Positions 8,062 to 16,138 of a stretch of 33,237 nt of DNA are shown here, one piece after another (the stretch's first letter is position 1; each line of letters opens with the position of its first letter). The notes under the pieces are model-generated. The model saw only the letters and a program-made list of their open reading frames with translations, was not told where the DNA came from and made no database searches. This DNA is from an uncultured bacterium (GTDB lineage Bacteria; Cyanobacteriota; Vampirovibrionia; Gastranaerophilales; Gastranaerophilaceae). The stretch lies in the NCBI GenBank assembly GCA_902777385.1, contig CACYTP010000018.1, forward strand, positions 1-33,237, read 5' to 3'. The position numbers and the translations under genes are program-made.

Positions 8062-8625
8062 ATGGCTATCAGAAATATATTAAAATACGGAACAAAATCG
8101 TTAAGAGAACCTTCAAAAGAAGTTCATAAGGTATCAAAAAAAATAACGGAATTAGTAAATGATTTATTGGAAACTATGTATTCTGCAAACGGTGTCGGAC
8201 TTGCAGCACCGCAAATAGGTGTAAATTACAGGGTATTCGTTCTTGATGTATCTTCAAATGATGAGCCTTTACGCCCAATGGTTTTCATAAATCCCAAGAT
8301 TATCAAAAAATCAGGTGCAATTATCAGCAACGAAGGCTGCCTAAGCTTTCCGGAAGCATATACTGATGTAAGAAGATATAAAAATGTAACAGTAAAAGCA
8401 CTGGATTCTCACGGGCGTCCGTTTGTTCTGGAAGCAAACGGAGGAACATTGCTAACCCGTTGTATTCAGCACGAATTTGATCATCTTGACGGAATTTTGT
8501 ATATAGACCACTGTATAAACAGATTTGAAACAAATGAAACACTTGCTAAATATAATCTGCCTCCGATTGAAGAAGATAAACTTCTTGAAGAACCTGAATT
8601 GGAGGAAGAATTAAAAAATGATTAA
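8062..8625 (+). CDS. def: Peptide deformylase
   Basis: This 187-residue enzyme removes the formyl group from the N-terminal methionine of new proteins. All three family motifs are intact: GVGLAAPQ (44-51), EGCLS (91-95, with metal ligand Cys93) and QHEFDH (136-141, with ligands His137 and His141 and catalytic Glu138). The C-terminal 20 residues are acidic. It overlaps fmt by 8 bp, so the deformylase and the formylating enzyme are translationally coupled. Confidence 0.97.
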   Translation: MAIRNILKYGTKSLREPSKEVHKVSKKITELVNDLLETMYSANGVGLAAPQIGVNYRVFVLDVSSNDEPLRPMVFINPKIIKKSGAIISNEGCLSFPEAYTDVRRYKNVTVKALDSHGRPFVLEANGGTLLTRCIQHEFDHLDGILYIDHCINRFETNETLAKYNLPPIEEDKLLEEPELEEELKND

Positions 8626-9532
8626 AATTGTTTTTTTCGGAACTCCAGACATAGGGCTGAAATCTCTTGAGTATCTTCATAACTCGAATAATATTGAAGT
8701 TGCAGCAGTAGTTACTCAACCCGACAAACCCGCAGGACGGGGAAACAAAATAACAATGTCTCCGATAAAACAGTTTGCACTGAAACATAATATTTCTGTA
8801 TATCAGCCAAAATCTATAAGGAAAGAACCTGATATACAGGAAGAATTAAAGAAATTAGAGCCTGATTTCTTTGTTACATTTGCGTTTGGGCAAATTTTGT
8901 CACAGGAAGTTCTGGATATACCTAAATATGAAACTATAAACCTGCACGCATCACTTCTGCCTAAGTACAGAGGTGCAAACCCTATTCAGCGTGCAATTAT
9001 AAACGGAGATAAAGAAACCGGCATTTGCACAATGATTACGGAACTCGGATTAGATTGCGGAGATATATGTAAACGCCTTGTTATACCTATTTCCGATACA
9101 ATGAACTGCGAACAATTGTATGAAGAAATAAGCGAAAAATCTCCAAAGATGATAGAAGAAACGCTATTAGGTCTGGTAAACGAATTAATTAAACCGATTC
9201 CGCAAGGCGAAGATGGCGTCTGTATGGCTAATAAACTTCAAAAGGAAGAAACAGAAATAGATTTTTCAAAATCTGCTTCTGATATCCATAACCTTGTAAG
9301 AGGAGTTTATAAGTCCCCATCCGCATATTTCAAATACAATGACAAAATAATTAAAGTGTTGGAAACAAAAGTCTGTGAAGGGTCAGGCAAATCCGGAGAT
9401 TTTACTGAAATTACCAAAGAAGGCATCAAAGTTGCCTGCGGCAAAGACAGCATAATGCTTATTAAAGTAAAACCTGAAGGAAAAGGCGAAATGTTTGCCC
9501 GTGACTGGTATAACGGATTAAGAAACAAATAA
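8618..9532 (+). CDS. fmt: Methionyl-tRNA formyltransferase
   Basis: This 304-residue cytoplasmic enzyme uses 10-formyltetrahydrofolate to formylate initiator Met-tRNA. The N-terminal Rossmann-like domain starts IVFFGTPDIG. The catalytic region is NLHASLLPKYRGANPIQ (108-124) with the essential Asn108 and His110, and D146 lies in ELGLDCGD. The C-terminal oligonucleotide-binding domain is about 205-300. The ATG is inside the end of def, with GGAGGAAG as binding site. It forms a def-fmt-aroH operon. Confidence 0.96.
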   Translation: MIKIVFFGTPDIGLKSLEYLHNSNNIEVAAVVTQPDKPAGRGNKITMSPIKQFALKHNISVYQPKSIRKEPDIQEELKKLEPDFFVTFAFGQILSQEVLDIPKYETINLHASLLPKYRGANPIQRAIINGDKETGICTMITELGLDCGDICKRLVIPISDTMNCEQLYEEISEKSPKMIEETLLGLVNELIKPIPQGEDGVCMANKLQKEETEIDFSKSASDIHNLVRGVYKSPSAYFKYNDKIIKVLETKVCEGSGKSGDFTEITKEGIKVACGKDSIMLIKVKPEGKGEMFARDWYNGLRNK

Positions 9533-9545
9533 CGGGAGATAGAAA

Positions 9546-9887
9546 ATGTTAAAAGGCATAAGAGGAGCAACAACCGCAGATGAAAACTCCATTGAAAGCA
9601 TAAAAAATGCTACATTAGAGCTTTTCTCAGAATTAATTAAAAAAAATTCTCTGACAGAGGATATTGTTTCTTACGTTGAATTCTCAGTTACAAAAGACTT
9701 AGATGCCGTATATCCTGCAAAATTCATCCGACAGAATTTAGGTTGGAACAAAACAGCTTTTATGTGCGTACAAGAAATGACGGTTAAAAATTCTCTGCCG
9801 AAATGTATTAGAGTATTAATACTCGCTGACATAAAAAGTGAACCTGAATTTATATACCTTAAAGGTGCATCTGGTTTAAGAAAGTAA
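9546..9887 (+). CDS. aroH: Chorismate mutase, AroH class
   Basis: This 113-residue monofunctional enzyme converts chorismate to prephenate for Phe and Tyr synthesis. It matches the trimeric Bacillus-type fold rather than AroQ. The active-site set can be read off as Arg6, Arg62, Cys74, Glu77, Arg89 and Tyr104, matching Arg7, Arg63, Cys75, Glu78, Arg90 and Tyr108 of the B. subtilis enzyme. It begins 13 bp after fmt, with CGGGAG as binding site, as the last gene of the operon. The hairpin 9925-9939 lies downstream but has no U-tract on this strand. Confidence 0.93.
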   Translation: MLKGIRGATTADENSIESIKNATLELFSELIKKNSLTEDIVSYVEFSVTKDLDAVYPAKFIRQNLGWNKTAFMCVQEMTVKNSLPKCIRVLILADIKSEPEFIYLKGASGLRK

Positions 9888-9939
9888 AACAGCCTGAAAT
9901 TTTGTATTCCGGTGGCATATAAGAGCAGGCTTAGCCTGC

Positions 9940-9970
9940 AAAAAAAAACCCTATCTTAAAGATAGAGTTT
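9940..9970 (-). terminator. Rho-independent terminator of small RNA A
   Basis: On the minus strand an 11-bp stem (9970-9960 with 9956-9946, loop TTAA) is followed by nine Ts. One stem position is a U-G wobble on the minus strand but a C-A mismatch on the plus strand. That, with the T-run only on the minus side, fixes the orientation. Confidence 0.65.
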
Positions 9971-10069
9971 GGAATCTTTTTAATGATCCCTCGTGTGTGT
10001 AGAAGGTTAGTGTGTAGTAGTAGGTAGTGTAGTATGTTTTATAATCTCGTGTTATTTAATTCGTTATTG
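9940..10069 (-). ncRNA. Candidate small RNA A
   Basis: The 435-bp gap between aroH and glnA has no credible ORF. On the minus strand a conserved -10-like element (see 10070-10094) is followed by about 130 nt ending in a terminator. The middle of the RNA is C/A/U-rich and nearly G-free (about 9990-10040), so it should be unpaired. It contains ACCUUCU, which could pair with ribosome binding sites. The transcript would run antisense-free between two plus-strand genes. The start near 10069 is inferred from spacing. Confidence 0.45.
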
Positions 10070-10094
10070 CTTACATTTATATAAAGTATTTTTA
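10070..10094 (-). repeat. 25-bp element, copy A (identical to 18110-18134)
   Basis: The 25 bases are identical to those at 18110-18134. On the minus strand they contain TATAAA (10081-10076) and end at the predicted start of small RNA A. No TTGACA-like -35 is found at 17 bp in either copy, so a -10 with an upstream activator site, or a regulator-binding element, is likely. Confidence 0.75.
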
Positions 10095-10227
10095 TGATAT
10101 ATAATTGCTATATACATATAATATCGTTACAAAAATTAATAATTAAAGTAAAAAGCTTAAAAATAGCTGATTGTAAACTAACATTAAGGGATAAAATATA
10201 ATATTATACGACAATTCAGAATTTTAT

Positions 10228-10284
10228 ATATTCTTAATACGAAATATATTGACCTTTTTGATAAAAAGTATTCTAATAAGAATA
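10228..10284 (+). promoter_or_regulatory. glnA promoter with two inverted repeats
   Basis: TTGACC (10249-10254), a 17-bp spacer and TCTAAT (10272-10277). A perfect inverted repeat TATTCT-AATA-AGAATA (10269-10284) overlaps the -10. An imperfect relative with the same TATTC half-site lies upstream of the -35 (10228-10247). The layout suggests a dimeric regulator. I see no NtcA-type GTA-N8-TAC site. Confidence 0.5.
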
Positions 10285-10322
10285 GTTTATAAATTTGCCT
10301 TTGCATGGCAGGAAGAGGGATT

Positions 10323-11687
10323 ATGAAAGAATTTATGCACAAGAGGCTTGACGGCAAAAATTTTACCGATGATGAAATTAAATCACTGATAAAAAAATAT
10401 AACATTAAATTTATAAAATTGCAGTTTGTTGATATCAACGGACAGGTAAAGAATATGACAATCCCATCAGAGCATATAGACAAAGCACTAAACAATGAAA
10501 TCATGCTGGATGGTTCTTCAATAAAGGGATTTCGGAGCATTGAAACATCTGATATGTTTTTCCACCCGGACAGAAATACCTTTCAAATATTACCTTGGAG
10601 AGACAGAGATGGTATAAATTCTGCAAGATTAATATGCGACATATATAATGCAGACAACACCCCGTTTGAAGGTTGTCCTCGATGCAACTTAAAACGTGTA
10701 ATGAAGGAAGCTGAAGACATGGGCTATTCAATGAACATAGGTCCTGAAGCAGAATTTTTCTTATTTGAAAAAGACAAAGACGGAAGAGTTACAACATCAA
10801 CTCAGGACAGAGCCGGATACTATGATGTGGGGCCTGAAGATTTAGGTGAAGACATTCGCTCAGATATTGTTTTAACCTTACAGGAAATGGGCTTTGATAT
10901 TGAAGCTTCTCACCACGAAGTAGCAGACGGACAGCATGAAATAGATTTCAGGTATGCTGATGTGCTGACTGCTGCGGATAATGTAGCAACATTTAAGATA
11001 GCTGTAAGAGCAATCGCCGCAAAACACGGATTACATGCGACATTTATGCCAAAACCGATATATGGAATTAACGGTTCCGGCATGCACTGTAACGTTTCTT
11101 TATTCAAAGGTAATAAAAATGCCTTTTATGATGCGAAGGCAGAATATGAGCTTTCTGATACTGCCAGATATGCTATTGGCGGGATGTTAAAACACGTTAA
11201 AAGTATAACAGCAATATTAAATCCTACTGTTAACAGTTACAAAAGACTGGTACCGGGTTATGAGGCTCCTGTGTATTTAGCATGGTCACTTGCGAACAGA
11301 AGTGCGTTATTGAGAGTTCCTGCAAAACGAGGAAAGTCCACCCGTGTAGAATTAAGATCACCTGATCCTGCGTGCAACCCATATCTGGCATTTGCTGCAA
11401 TACTGGAAACTTGTCTGGACGGAGTCAGAAATAAAATAGATCCGCCTGCACCTGTAGAAAGTAACATATACAAACTAACGACAAAAGAACGTAAAAAACA
11501 GAGAATAGACTCTCTGCCGGGTTCATTGGCAGAAGCTTTGGAAAATCTGGACAAATCGCTTGTCGGACGTGCGGCACTTGGAGAACACGCATTTAATGAA
11601 TTTATGTCATCAAAGCGTAAAGAGTGGGATTCATTTAGAACTTACGTTTCGCAATGGGAAATTGACAAATATTTAGAAAGATACTAA
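10323..11687 (+). CDS. glnA: Glutamine synthetase, type I
   Basis: This 454-residue enzyme makes glutamine from glutamate, ammonia and ATP and forms a dodecamer. I start at ATG 10323 because GGAAGAGGG lies immediately upstream; an ATG at 10305 would put that binding site inside the gene. Visible motifs include the beta-grasp segment LQFVDINGQVKN, LDGSSIKGF, the metal-site EAEFFLF, the ATP-site NGSGMHCN, NPTVNSYKRLVPGYEAP, and RSPDPACNPYL. Length and the NIYKL segment fit the shorter GSI type rather than the adenylylated enterobacterial form. It stands alone between its own promoter and a strong terminator. Confidence 0.95.
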   Translation: MKEFMHKRLDGKNFTDDEIKSLIKKYNIKFIKLQFVDINGQVKNMTIPSEHIDKALNNEIMLDGSSIKGFRSIETSDMFFHPDRNTFQILPWRDRDGINSARLICDIYNADNTPFEGCPRCNLKRVMKEAEDMGYSMNIGPEAEFFLFEKDKDGRVTTSTQDRAGYYDVGPEDLGEDIRSDIVLTLQEMGFDIEASHHEVADGQHEIDFRYADVLTAADNVATFKIAVRAIAAKHGLHATFMPKPIYGINGSGMHCNVSLFKGNKNAFYDAKAEYELSDTARYAIGGMLKHVKSITAILNPTVNSYKRLVPGYEAPVYLAWSLANRSALLRVPAKRGKSTRVELRSPDPACNPYLAFAAILETCLDGVRNKIDPPAPVESNIYKLTTKERKKQRIDSLPGSLAEALENLDKSLVGRAALGEHAFNEFMSSKRKEWDSFRTYVSQWEIDKYLERY

Positions 11688-11690
11688 AAA

Positions 11691-11726
11691 AATAGGGTTG
11701 CAACTCAAGCAACCCTATTTTTTTTA
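11691..11726. terminator. Bidirectional terminator between glnA and the HNH-like pair
   Basis: An 11-bp perfect stem AATAGGGTTGC/GCAACCCTATT (11691-11701 with 11709-11719, loop of 7) is followed by a T-run on the plus strand. An A-run precedes it, so it also works for the minus-strand genes that end at 11734. Confidence 0.92.
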
Positions 11727-11733
11727 AATATAA

Positions 11734-13026
11734 TTACAGACCATTATTTTTATTATGCTTTTTAGATTTTAATTTCATTTTTCTGGCGGCTCTTCGTTCA
11801 TTCTTTGTTGGAGTCAATCCCTCATTTGCGGTCATATATTTATACTTTTTACCTTTCTTAGTCGGTTTTAACAAATCTAATTTTGCATTTAACAAGCCAT
11901 AAGATTCGCTGCAAAAAGTTTTATTTTGCTGAGTAATATAAGATTTTTCCACTTTACCCATCTTATGAATTTTACACAATCTTGCCATATATCTTGGGTA
12001 ATTTGATAACATTGCAGGATTTTCCGAAATTTGTTCAATAATATAATCCGAACCATGACCATTATTATCCGCAGCACACTCAACTGCAAGATTTTTAGGT
12101 TCTGTTGTTCCATTCCTAAACTGAGCCTTTATATGCTCGACCGTAGCAAGCGAATTGCTCAACATTCTGAGAGCAATTTTTTGGTCAGGATTTGCACCCT
12201 TATAATCTCTTTTTGCATATTTTACGATAAAGGCATCAATATTATTACGAGCAATAGGCAATTCTACAGCTTTTTCAATAATTATATCCTGTAAAGGCGT
12301 ATATATCCAGTTATCATTTAAATTAACTCTAAAATTTTGTCTGACAGTTTCCGGAACAAAAATATTTTTTAATTTATTAATAAATATTCGGCGACTAAAA
12401 CGTGATGTTTCTCTTGGATCAAAAATTCTTGCGAATGTTTCATTCAAAAGAGCTTGAAGTTGAGTTCTATTATCGATCGATAGATTTCTGGATAAAATTC
12501 CTATTTCTGAAAATATTTTGGCTTGAGTTTGAACAATTTTTCTTTCAGAAACAGGCAATTTTGACTTTAATATGTCATGTAAAGAATAGTCTGAATGGAA
12601 ATTACGTTCCTCTTTCATCATTAAAAAGATTTTTCTTTCAACCGGATGCAAATATTTTTTTAGTTCATCAATATAACTCAAAATTTCATCAGGATTTGTA
12701 GTGGACAAAACTTTTTGCTCAAAGTCATTGAACTTTTCTACATCTAACATAATACGGCCACATACAGGACATGGTAAATCAAATTTTGCTAAACGTAAAA
12801 CATTATATCTCAGCACATCAACAGCTTTTGTTCTTTTAATCAAATCTTCCATTGTAGGAGCGACTATACTCGGGATTTTTCCGTTAAAATTAACAGTATC
12901 CTGTGCCAACTGACCTTTTAACACTAAATTATTATGCCGGCTATCAGTAACATTATTAATGCTACGGGAAGCAGTTAATGGCTGTGAATTAATGCTTTGG
13001 AAATTATTAATGCAAAATACTCTCAT
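11734..13026 (-). CDS. Degenerate HNH-like protein, second of a tandem pair
   Basis: This 430-residue protein is not a family I can name. Residues 43-49 (DTVNFNG) carry the recurrent N-terminal box. A zinc-knuckle-like C86-PV-C89 follows, then a long helical region. Near 264-325 there is a block shared with the upstream gene: FIVKYA, then a TVEH motif (E297, H298), then N312, then C317-AA-D320-N321. This spacing resembles an HNH nuclease core (EH...N...CxxCN..KG) in which the second Cys is Asp. The C-terminal 45 residues are very basic, which fits nucleic-acid binding. The start codon overlaps the stop of the upstream paralogue (TAATG), so translation is coupled. Nuclease activity is only a hypothesis. 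Confidence 0.7.
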   Translation of the reverse strand: MRVFCINNFQSINSQPLTASRSINNVTDSRHNNLVLKGQLAQDTVNFNGKIPSIVAPTMEDLIKRTKAVDVLRYNVLRLAKFDLPCPVCGRIMLDVEKFNDFEQKVLSTTNPDEILSYIDELKKYLHPVERKIFLMMKEERNFHSDYSLHDILKSKLPVSERKIVQTQAKIFSEIGILSRNLSIDNRTQLQALLNETFARIFDPRETSRFSRRIFINKLKNIFVPETVRQNFRVNLNDNWIYTPLQDIIIEKAVELPIARNNIDAFIVKYAKRDYKGANPDQKIALRMLSNSLATVEHIKAQFRNGTTEPKNLAVECAADNNGHGSDYIIEQISENPAMLSNYPRYMARLCKIHKMGKVEKSYITQQNKTFCSESYGLLNAKLDLLKPTKKGKKYKYMTANEGLTPTKNERRAARKMKLKSKKHNKNNGL

Positions 13027-14408
13027 TATTTTTCACCTCCCTTCAATGCGGACAAATCAACCTCAACATGCCCTTGCTCCTTCAATGTCAAAGCCTGTCC
13101 TTCTATATCGGAAGGACTAATTAAATTTTCTTCATTTGAAATTTTTATTACATCATCAAAGTAAACTTGCGGATTTTTCTTGTTCCACCTGTCCAAATAA
13201 ACATATTGAGGCATGGAACCGCGATCAAAATTATCGGCATTACATGCCAGTACGCAATTAGATAAAGCGTCACTGCCACCGCTTGTACGAGTTTGTTCAT
13301 GTTCTATGGTTGTAATTGATGGTTTTAAAAGCTGATAACCAATTGTATCAGAATTTGAATATCTGTGTTTTACTACAAAGGAACTCATATTACTGTTTGA
13401 ACTCGGCAATTTTCTTGAAATTGCAAGCATATCGTAATAAACGGGATTTGGTCTTAACTCGGCTAACTCAACCTTTGCTAATTCTTTAAGAAATTCTTTA
13501 TTGGAAAACGGAATAATTACTTTTTTCCCTTCAATCATTCTCTGCGAAGTCCTACATAATCTGACAATATCCTGCCTGTCAAGTCGTTCTCCGATTTTTT
13601 GGACTCTGTATATTACATATTCACTAAAATCTTTTGCCGTGTGCAATTTATCAATTCTACTGCTTGTCATTTGCAATCCGAGTTCTCTTGGAATAAGATT
13701 TTCAGGGTTCTTAAACTTTTCTGTAGTCATAGGAGCAGTTATTCTCAGCAAATATCCTCTCAACTCAGGATTTGGAACAGATTGAACCATTTTATGAACT
13801 TTGTATGCAAAAGTTTCAGGATTAAACTTTTCCTGATACGGAATTTCATATAACCTTTTATGCTGTACTTTCATAAATTGACGAAATCTTTTCTGCATAT
13901 CCGGAGGCAGTTTCTTTGATTCTTCAATAAGTAATTTAAAAATTCTTGCCTGAGTTTTCACAAGTCGTTTTATCGAGTTTTGATGAAGCAATTGTAAAAT
14001 TTCTTCGAGGTGAGTTTGCGGACATTTTTCGGCATATTTAGCAATCTGGTCAAAGACTTGCTGCTGACCTCTTTTCATATAATCTCTATATGGAGAAATT
14101 TCCTTGACGAATTCGGACACAGGACCGCTGAAAACTCCTCTGGCAAGCATGTCTCGCAAAGTTCCATGGTATATTAGAGGTTTCTTACAATAGATACAAT
14201 GAATTACATGATCTTTTGTAAGCATTCTGAACTCTTTATGGTTAGTAACGGGAGTTTTTATACCAAAAGAAACAGTATCCGAATAAGAATTCTTATTACT
14301 TATAGTCGGACAAATTGGATTTCTACAATAACCAACAGAAATACCTGAGGAATTTTTAGCAATTCCTACACGATTGTATGCAATTAAGTTTACTCTCGAT
14401 ATCAGCAT
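13026..14408 (-). CDS. Degenerate HNH-like protein, first of a tandem pair
   Basis: This 460-residue protein is a diverged paralogue of the next gene. Shared features in order are: DTVSFG box (44-49), zinc-knuckle-like C71-IY-C74, a VKTQARIF helix (150-157; VQTQAKIF in the partner), FVVKH (344-348), and an HNH-like core. The core has E369-H370, Gly377-Gly378, N384, C389-NA-D392-N393 and R396-G397, better preserved than in the partner. It lies downstream of tsaB by 51 bp on the same strand, and the nearest purine-rich site (AGGTGA) is rather far from the ATG. No signal peptide or transmembrane segment is visible. Function unknown; an HNH-derived DNA- or RNA-binding protein is the best reading. 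Confidence 0.7.
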   Translation of the reverse strand: MLISRVNLIAYNRVGIAKNSSGISVGYCRNPICPTISNKNSYSDTVSFGIKTPVTNHKEFRMLTKDHVIHCIYCKKPLIYHGTLRDMLARGVFSGPVSEFVKEISPYRDYMKRGQQQVFDQIAKYAEKCPQTHLEEILQLLHQNSIKRLVKTQARIFKLLIEESKKLPPDMQKRFRQFMKVQHKRLYEIPYQEKFNPETFAYKVHKMVQSVPNPELRGYLLRITAPMTTEKFKNPENLIPRELGLQMTSSRIDKLHTAKDFSEYVIYRVQKIGERLDRQDIVRLCRTSQRMIEGKKVIIPFSNKEFLKELAKVELAELRPNPVYYDMLAISRKLPSSNSNMSSFVVKHRYSNSDTIGYQLLKPSITTIEHEQTRTSGGSDALSNCVLACNADNFDRGSMPQYVYLDRWNKKNPQVYFDDVIKISNEENLISPSDIEGQALTLKEQGHVEVDLSALKGGEK

Positions 14409-14459
14409 ACACTATCAAATCACCTAATAAATTTTTTTTGCGAGTATGTTAAGAAATCT

Positions 14460-15074
14460 TTACCCCATTGGAGGCGGCTGAATATACAAAGGTTTTAATT
14501 TACGCCAATTACACTCGTCAGTCTCAGATTTATTTATTGCAAGTTTGATAAGAATTTCACCAAGATTAACATTAGTATTCTGGTAAGACTCGCCTCCCAA
14601 AATTGGTTTTAATTTATCATCCGTAACCAAAGATTTTTCTGAAACAAGAGTTTTAACCTCTTCCAAATCAACAGCACCTTTAATTTCACTATCGAAATAT
14701 AAATATGCCTTATTTTTTCTTGCGTCGAGTGCTACGGCATGCTCTTGTCCATCTATCCTTGATAATATCTCAAGAGAAGAAACACCTATTGCTTTACAAT
14801 TAAGCTGCTGAGCCATAACTCTTGCAACAGTAGTGCATGCTCTTATACCTGTAAAACTGCCCGGTCCGATATTAGTGGCAATTAAATCTATATCAGAAGG
14901 CTCAAGATTATTTTTTTTCAGAATATCTTTTATTGAGGATATTAAAAAAGCAGAATGATACTTCTCGTCATGGTTCACAACAATTTCTGATGAAAGAATA
15001 TCCGTACCGCTTGCCAGTGCAATATACATCTTATCCAAACATGTATCAAACGCCAATGTTATCTCTTTATCCAT
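14460..15074 (-). CDS. tsaB: tRNA t6A biosynthesis protein TsaB
   Basis: This 204-residue ASKHA-fold protein is the scaffold partner of TsaD in forming N6-threonylcarbamoyladenosine on ANN-reading tRNAs. The signature is NIGPGSFTGIR (68-78), with an N-terminal LAFDTC strand. It overlaps tsaE by 8 bp, so the two are translated together. TsaD and TsaC are not in the window. Confidence 0.93.
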   Translation of the reverse strand: MDKEITLAFDTCLDKMYIALASGTDILSSEIVVNHDEKYHSAFLISSIKDILKKNNLEPSDIDLIATNIGPGSFTGIRACTTVARVMAQQLNCKAIGVSSLEILSRIDGQEHAVALDARKNKAYLYFDSEIKGAVDLEEVKTLVSEKSLVTDDKLKPILGGESYQNTNVNLGEILIKLAINKSETDECNWRKLKPLYIQPPPMG

Positions 15075-15534
15075 TAATCAATCCTTCTATAATTGCATCC
15101 CCGTATGGCTCGTTTGATTCGAATGTATATAACCTTGAATCATCATCATTATATGTAACATTTATCTTTAAATGCCTAAACGGGATTTCATTTTGCGAAA
15201 ATTCAGCCCATTCAACAAAAGTAAGTTTTTTACCTTCAGAATATTCTCTTAGTTCATCAAGAATTGTCTTTACGCCTTCGTTTTCAAGCCTGTATAAATC
15301 AAAATGATATACAGGAATTACACCGCTATGATACTCATTAAGGATAACAAAACTTGGAGATGTAACTTTTTCTTTAATTTCGAGGGCATCAGCTACCAGC
15401 TTTACAAAAGCTGTTTTTCCAGCACCAATTTCTCCGTATAAATTTACAAAGCAACCGTTTGTAACAAGTTTTGAAAATTTCTGTGCCAATTCCTTTGTAT
15501 CATCTATTGTCAAGCAAGTCTTTTCGTACTTCAT
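15067..15534 (-). CDS. tsaE: tRNA t6A biosynthesis ATPase TsaE
   Basis: This 155-residue P-loop protein drives turnover of the TsaBD complex. The Walker A is GEIGAGKT (34-41), followed by the family TSPSF segment (58-62), HFDLYRL (77-83) and FVEWAEF. It is the first gene of tsaE-tsaB, which matters for decoding AAA by the tRNA-Lys in this window. GAGG lies 8 nt upstream of the ATG. Confidence 0.95.
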   Translation of the reverse strand: MKYEKTCLTIDDTKELAQKFSKLVTNGCFVNLYGEIGAGKTAFVKLVADALEIKEKVTSPSFVILNEYHSGVIPVYHFDLYRLENEGVKTILDELREYSEGKKLTFVEWAEFSQNEIPFRHLKINVTYNDDDSRLYTFESNEPYGDAIIEGLING

Positions 15535-15554
15535 TTATAATCCTCAATAAAAAA

Positions 15555-15563
15555 ATTATATCA
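15555..15563 (-). promoter_or_regulatory. Extended -10 promoter of tsaE-tsaB
   Basis: The minus strand reads TGATATAAT (15563-15555), a perfect TATAAT with the TGn extension. That would explain the absence of a clear -35. The start near 15548 leaves a leader of about 14 nt. Confidence 0.5.
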
Positions 15564-15583
15564 CGAAATTAAAACCTATACTA

Positions 15584-15613
15584 TTGCTTTTTATTAAAAA
15601 AACATTATATAAT
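15584..15613 (+). promoter_or_regulatory. Promoter of the exported protein, near-leaderless
   Basis: TTGCTT (15584-15589), an 18-bp spacer and TATAAT (15608-15613). Initiation near 15620 falls within about two bases of ATG 15622. The only purine run (AGG, 15617-15619) is too close to the ATG to act as a normal binding site. Confidence 0.5.
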
Positions 15614-15621
15614 TTACAGGT

Positions 15622-16122
15622 ATGTTGAAGTTTTTTAGAATATTATCAATATTGTTTTTTGTATTTTACACCGCAATAATGCCAACATTTGCGACAACAC
15701 TATCCGCCGGAATTTCTCACAATGAGGAAATCCCTGCCGATTTAATAGGAACTTGGAGAGTAGTATCTAAACTTGAAGAAACAGATAGCCCTGCAAATTT
15801 TAAAAATGCAGGACTGGATATATGGAACTTATCTAAATATGGTGACGTCATAAATTTAACAAACCCAGTAACAGGAGCATCCGCTTATGTAAAAGTCGAA
15901 TATGTTAAGGGGAATACCATCAGATTTGTTAAGGAAGGGAATTATGACAATCAAACATTATTAGATACTGTAGAAATCACTTTAAGCGAGAATAAGTTTG
16001 TTGGAAAGAATTATTTAAGCTTAAAAACTTTTTCTGCTGATAATTCTTTAAAAAGTGAAAAAACTGCAACTTATACCTTGCGTGGAAACAAAATTTCTGG
16101 TACAAGTATATTAGAGAAATAG
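15622..16122 (+). CDS. Small exported protein, lipocalin-like start
   Basis: This 166-residue protein has a clear signal peptide: positive start, a hydrophobic run to about residue 21, then likely cleavage after PTFA (residue 25). The mature part begins with a charged stretch and DLIGTWRVVSK. That resembles the first strand of lipocalin-like beta-barrels, and the rest alternates short beta strands. No cysteine follows the signal, so it is not a lipoprotein; it should be periplasmic or secreted. It is 16 bp upstream of trxB and probably co-transcribed. Function unknown. Confidence 0.75.
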   Translation: MLKFFRILSILFFVFYTAIMPTFATTLSAGISHNEEIPADLIGTWRVVSKLEETDSPANFKNAGLDIWNLSKYGDVINLTNPVTGASAYVKVEYVKGNTIRFVKEGNYDNQTLLDTVEITLSENKFVGKNYLSLKTFSADNSLKSEKTATYTLRGNKISGTSILEK

Positions 16123-16138
16123 AAGGGGAAAGAGGTAT

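Noticed and set aside
9925-9939. Hairpin GCAGGC-TTA-GCCTGC after aroH as a terminator
   Set aside because: On the plus strand it is followed by As, and on the minus strand by TCTTATA, so neither side has the T-run needed. It may be part of the 3' end structure only.
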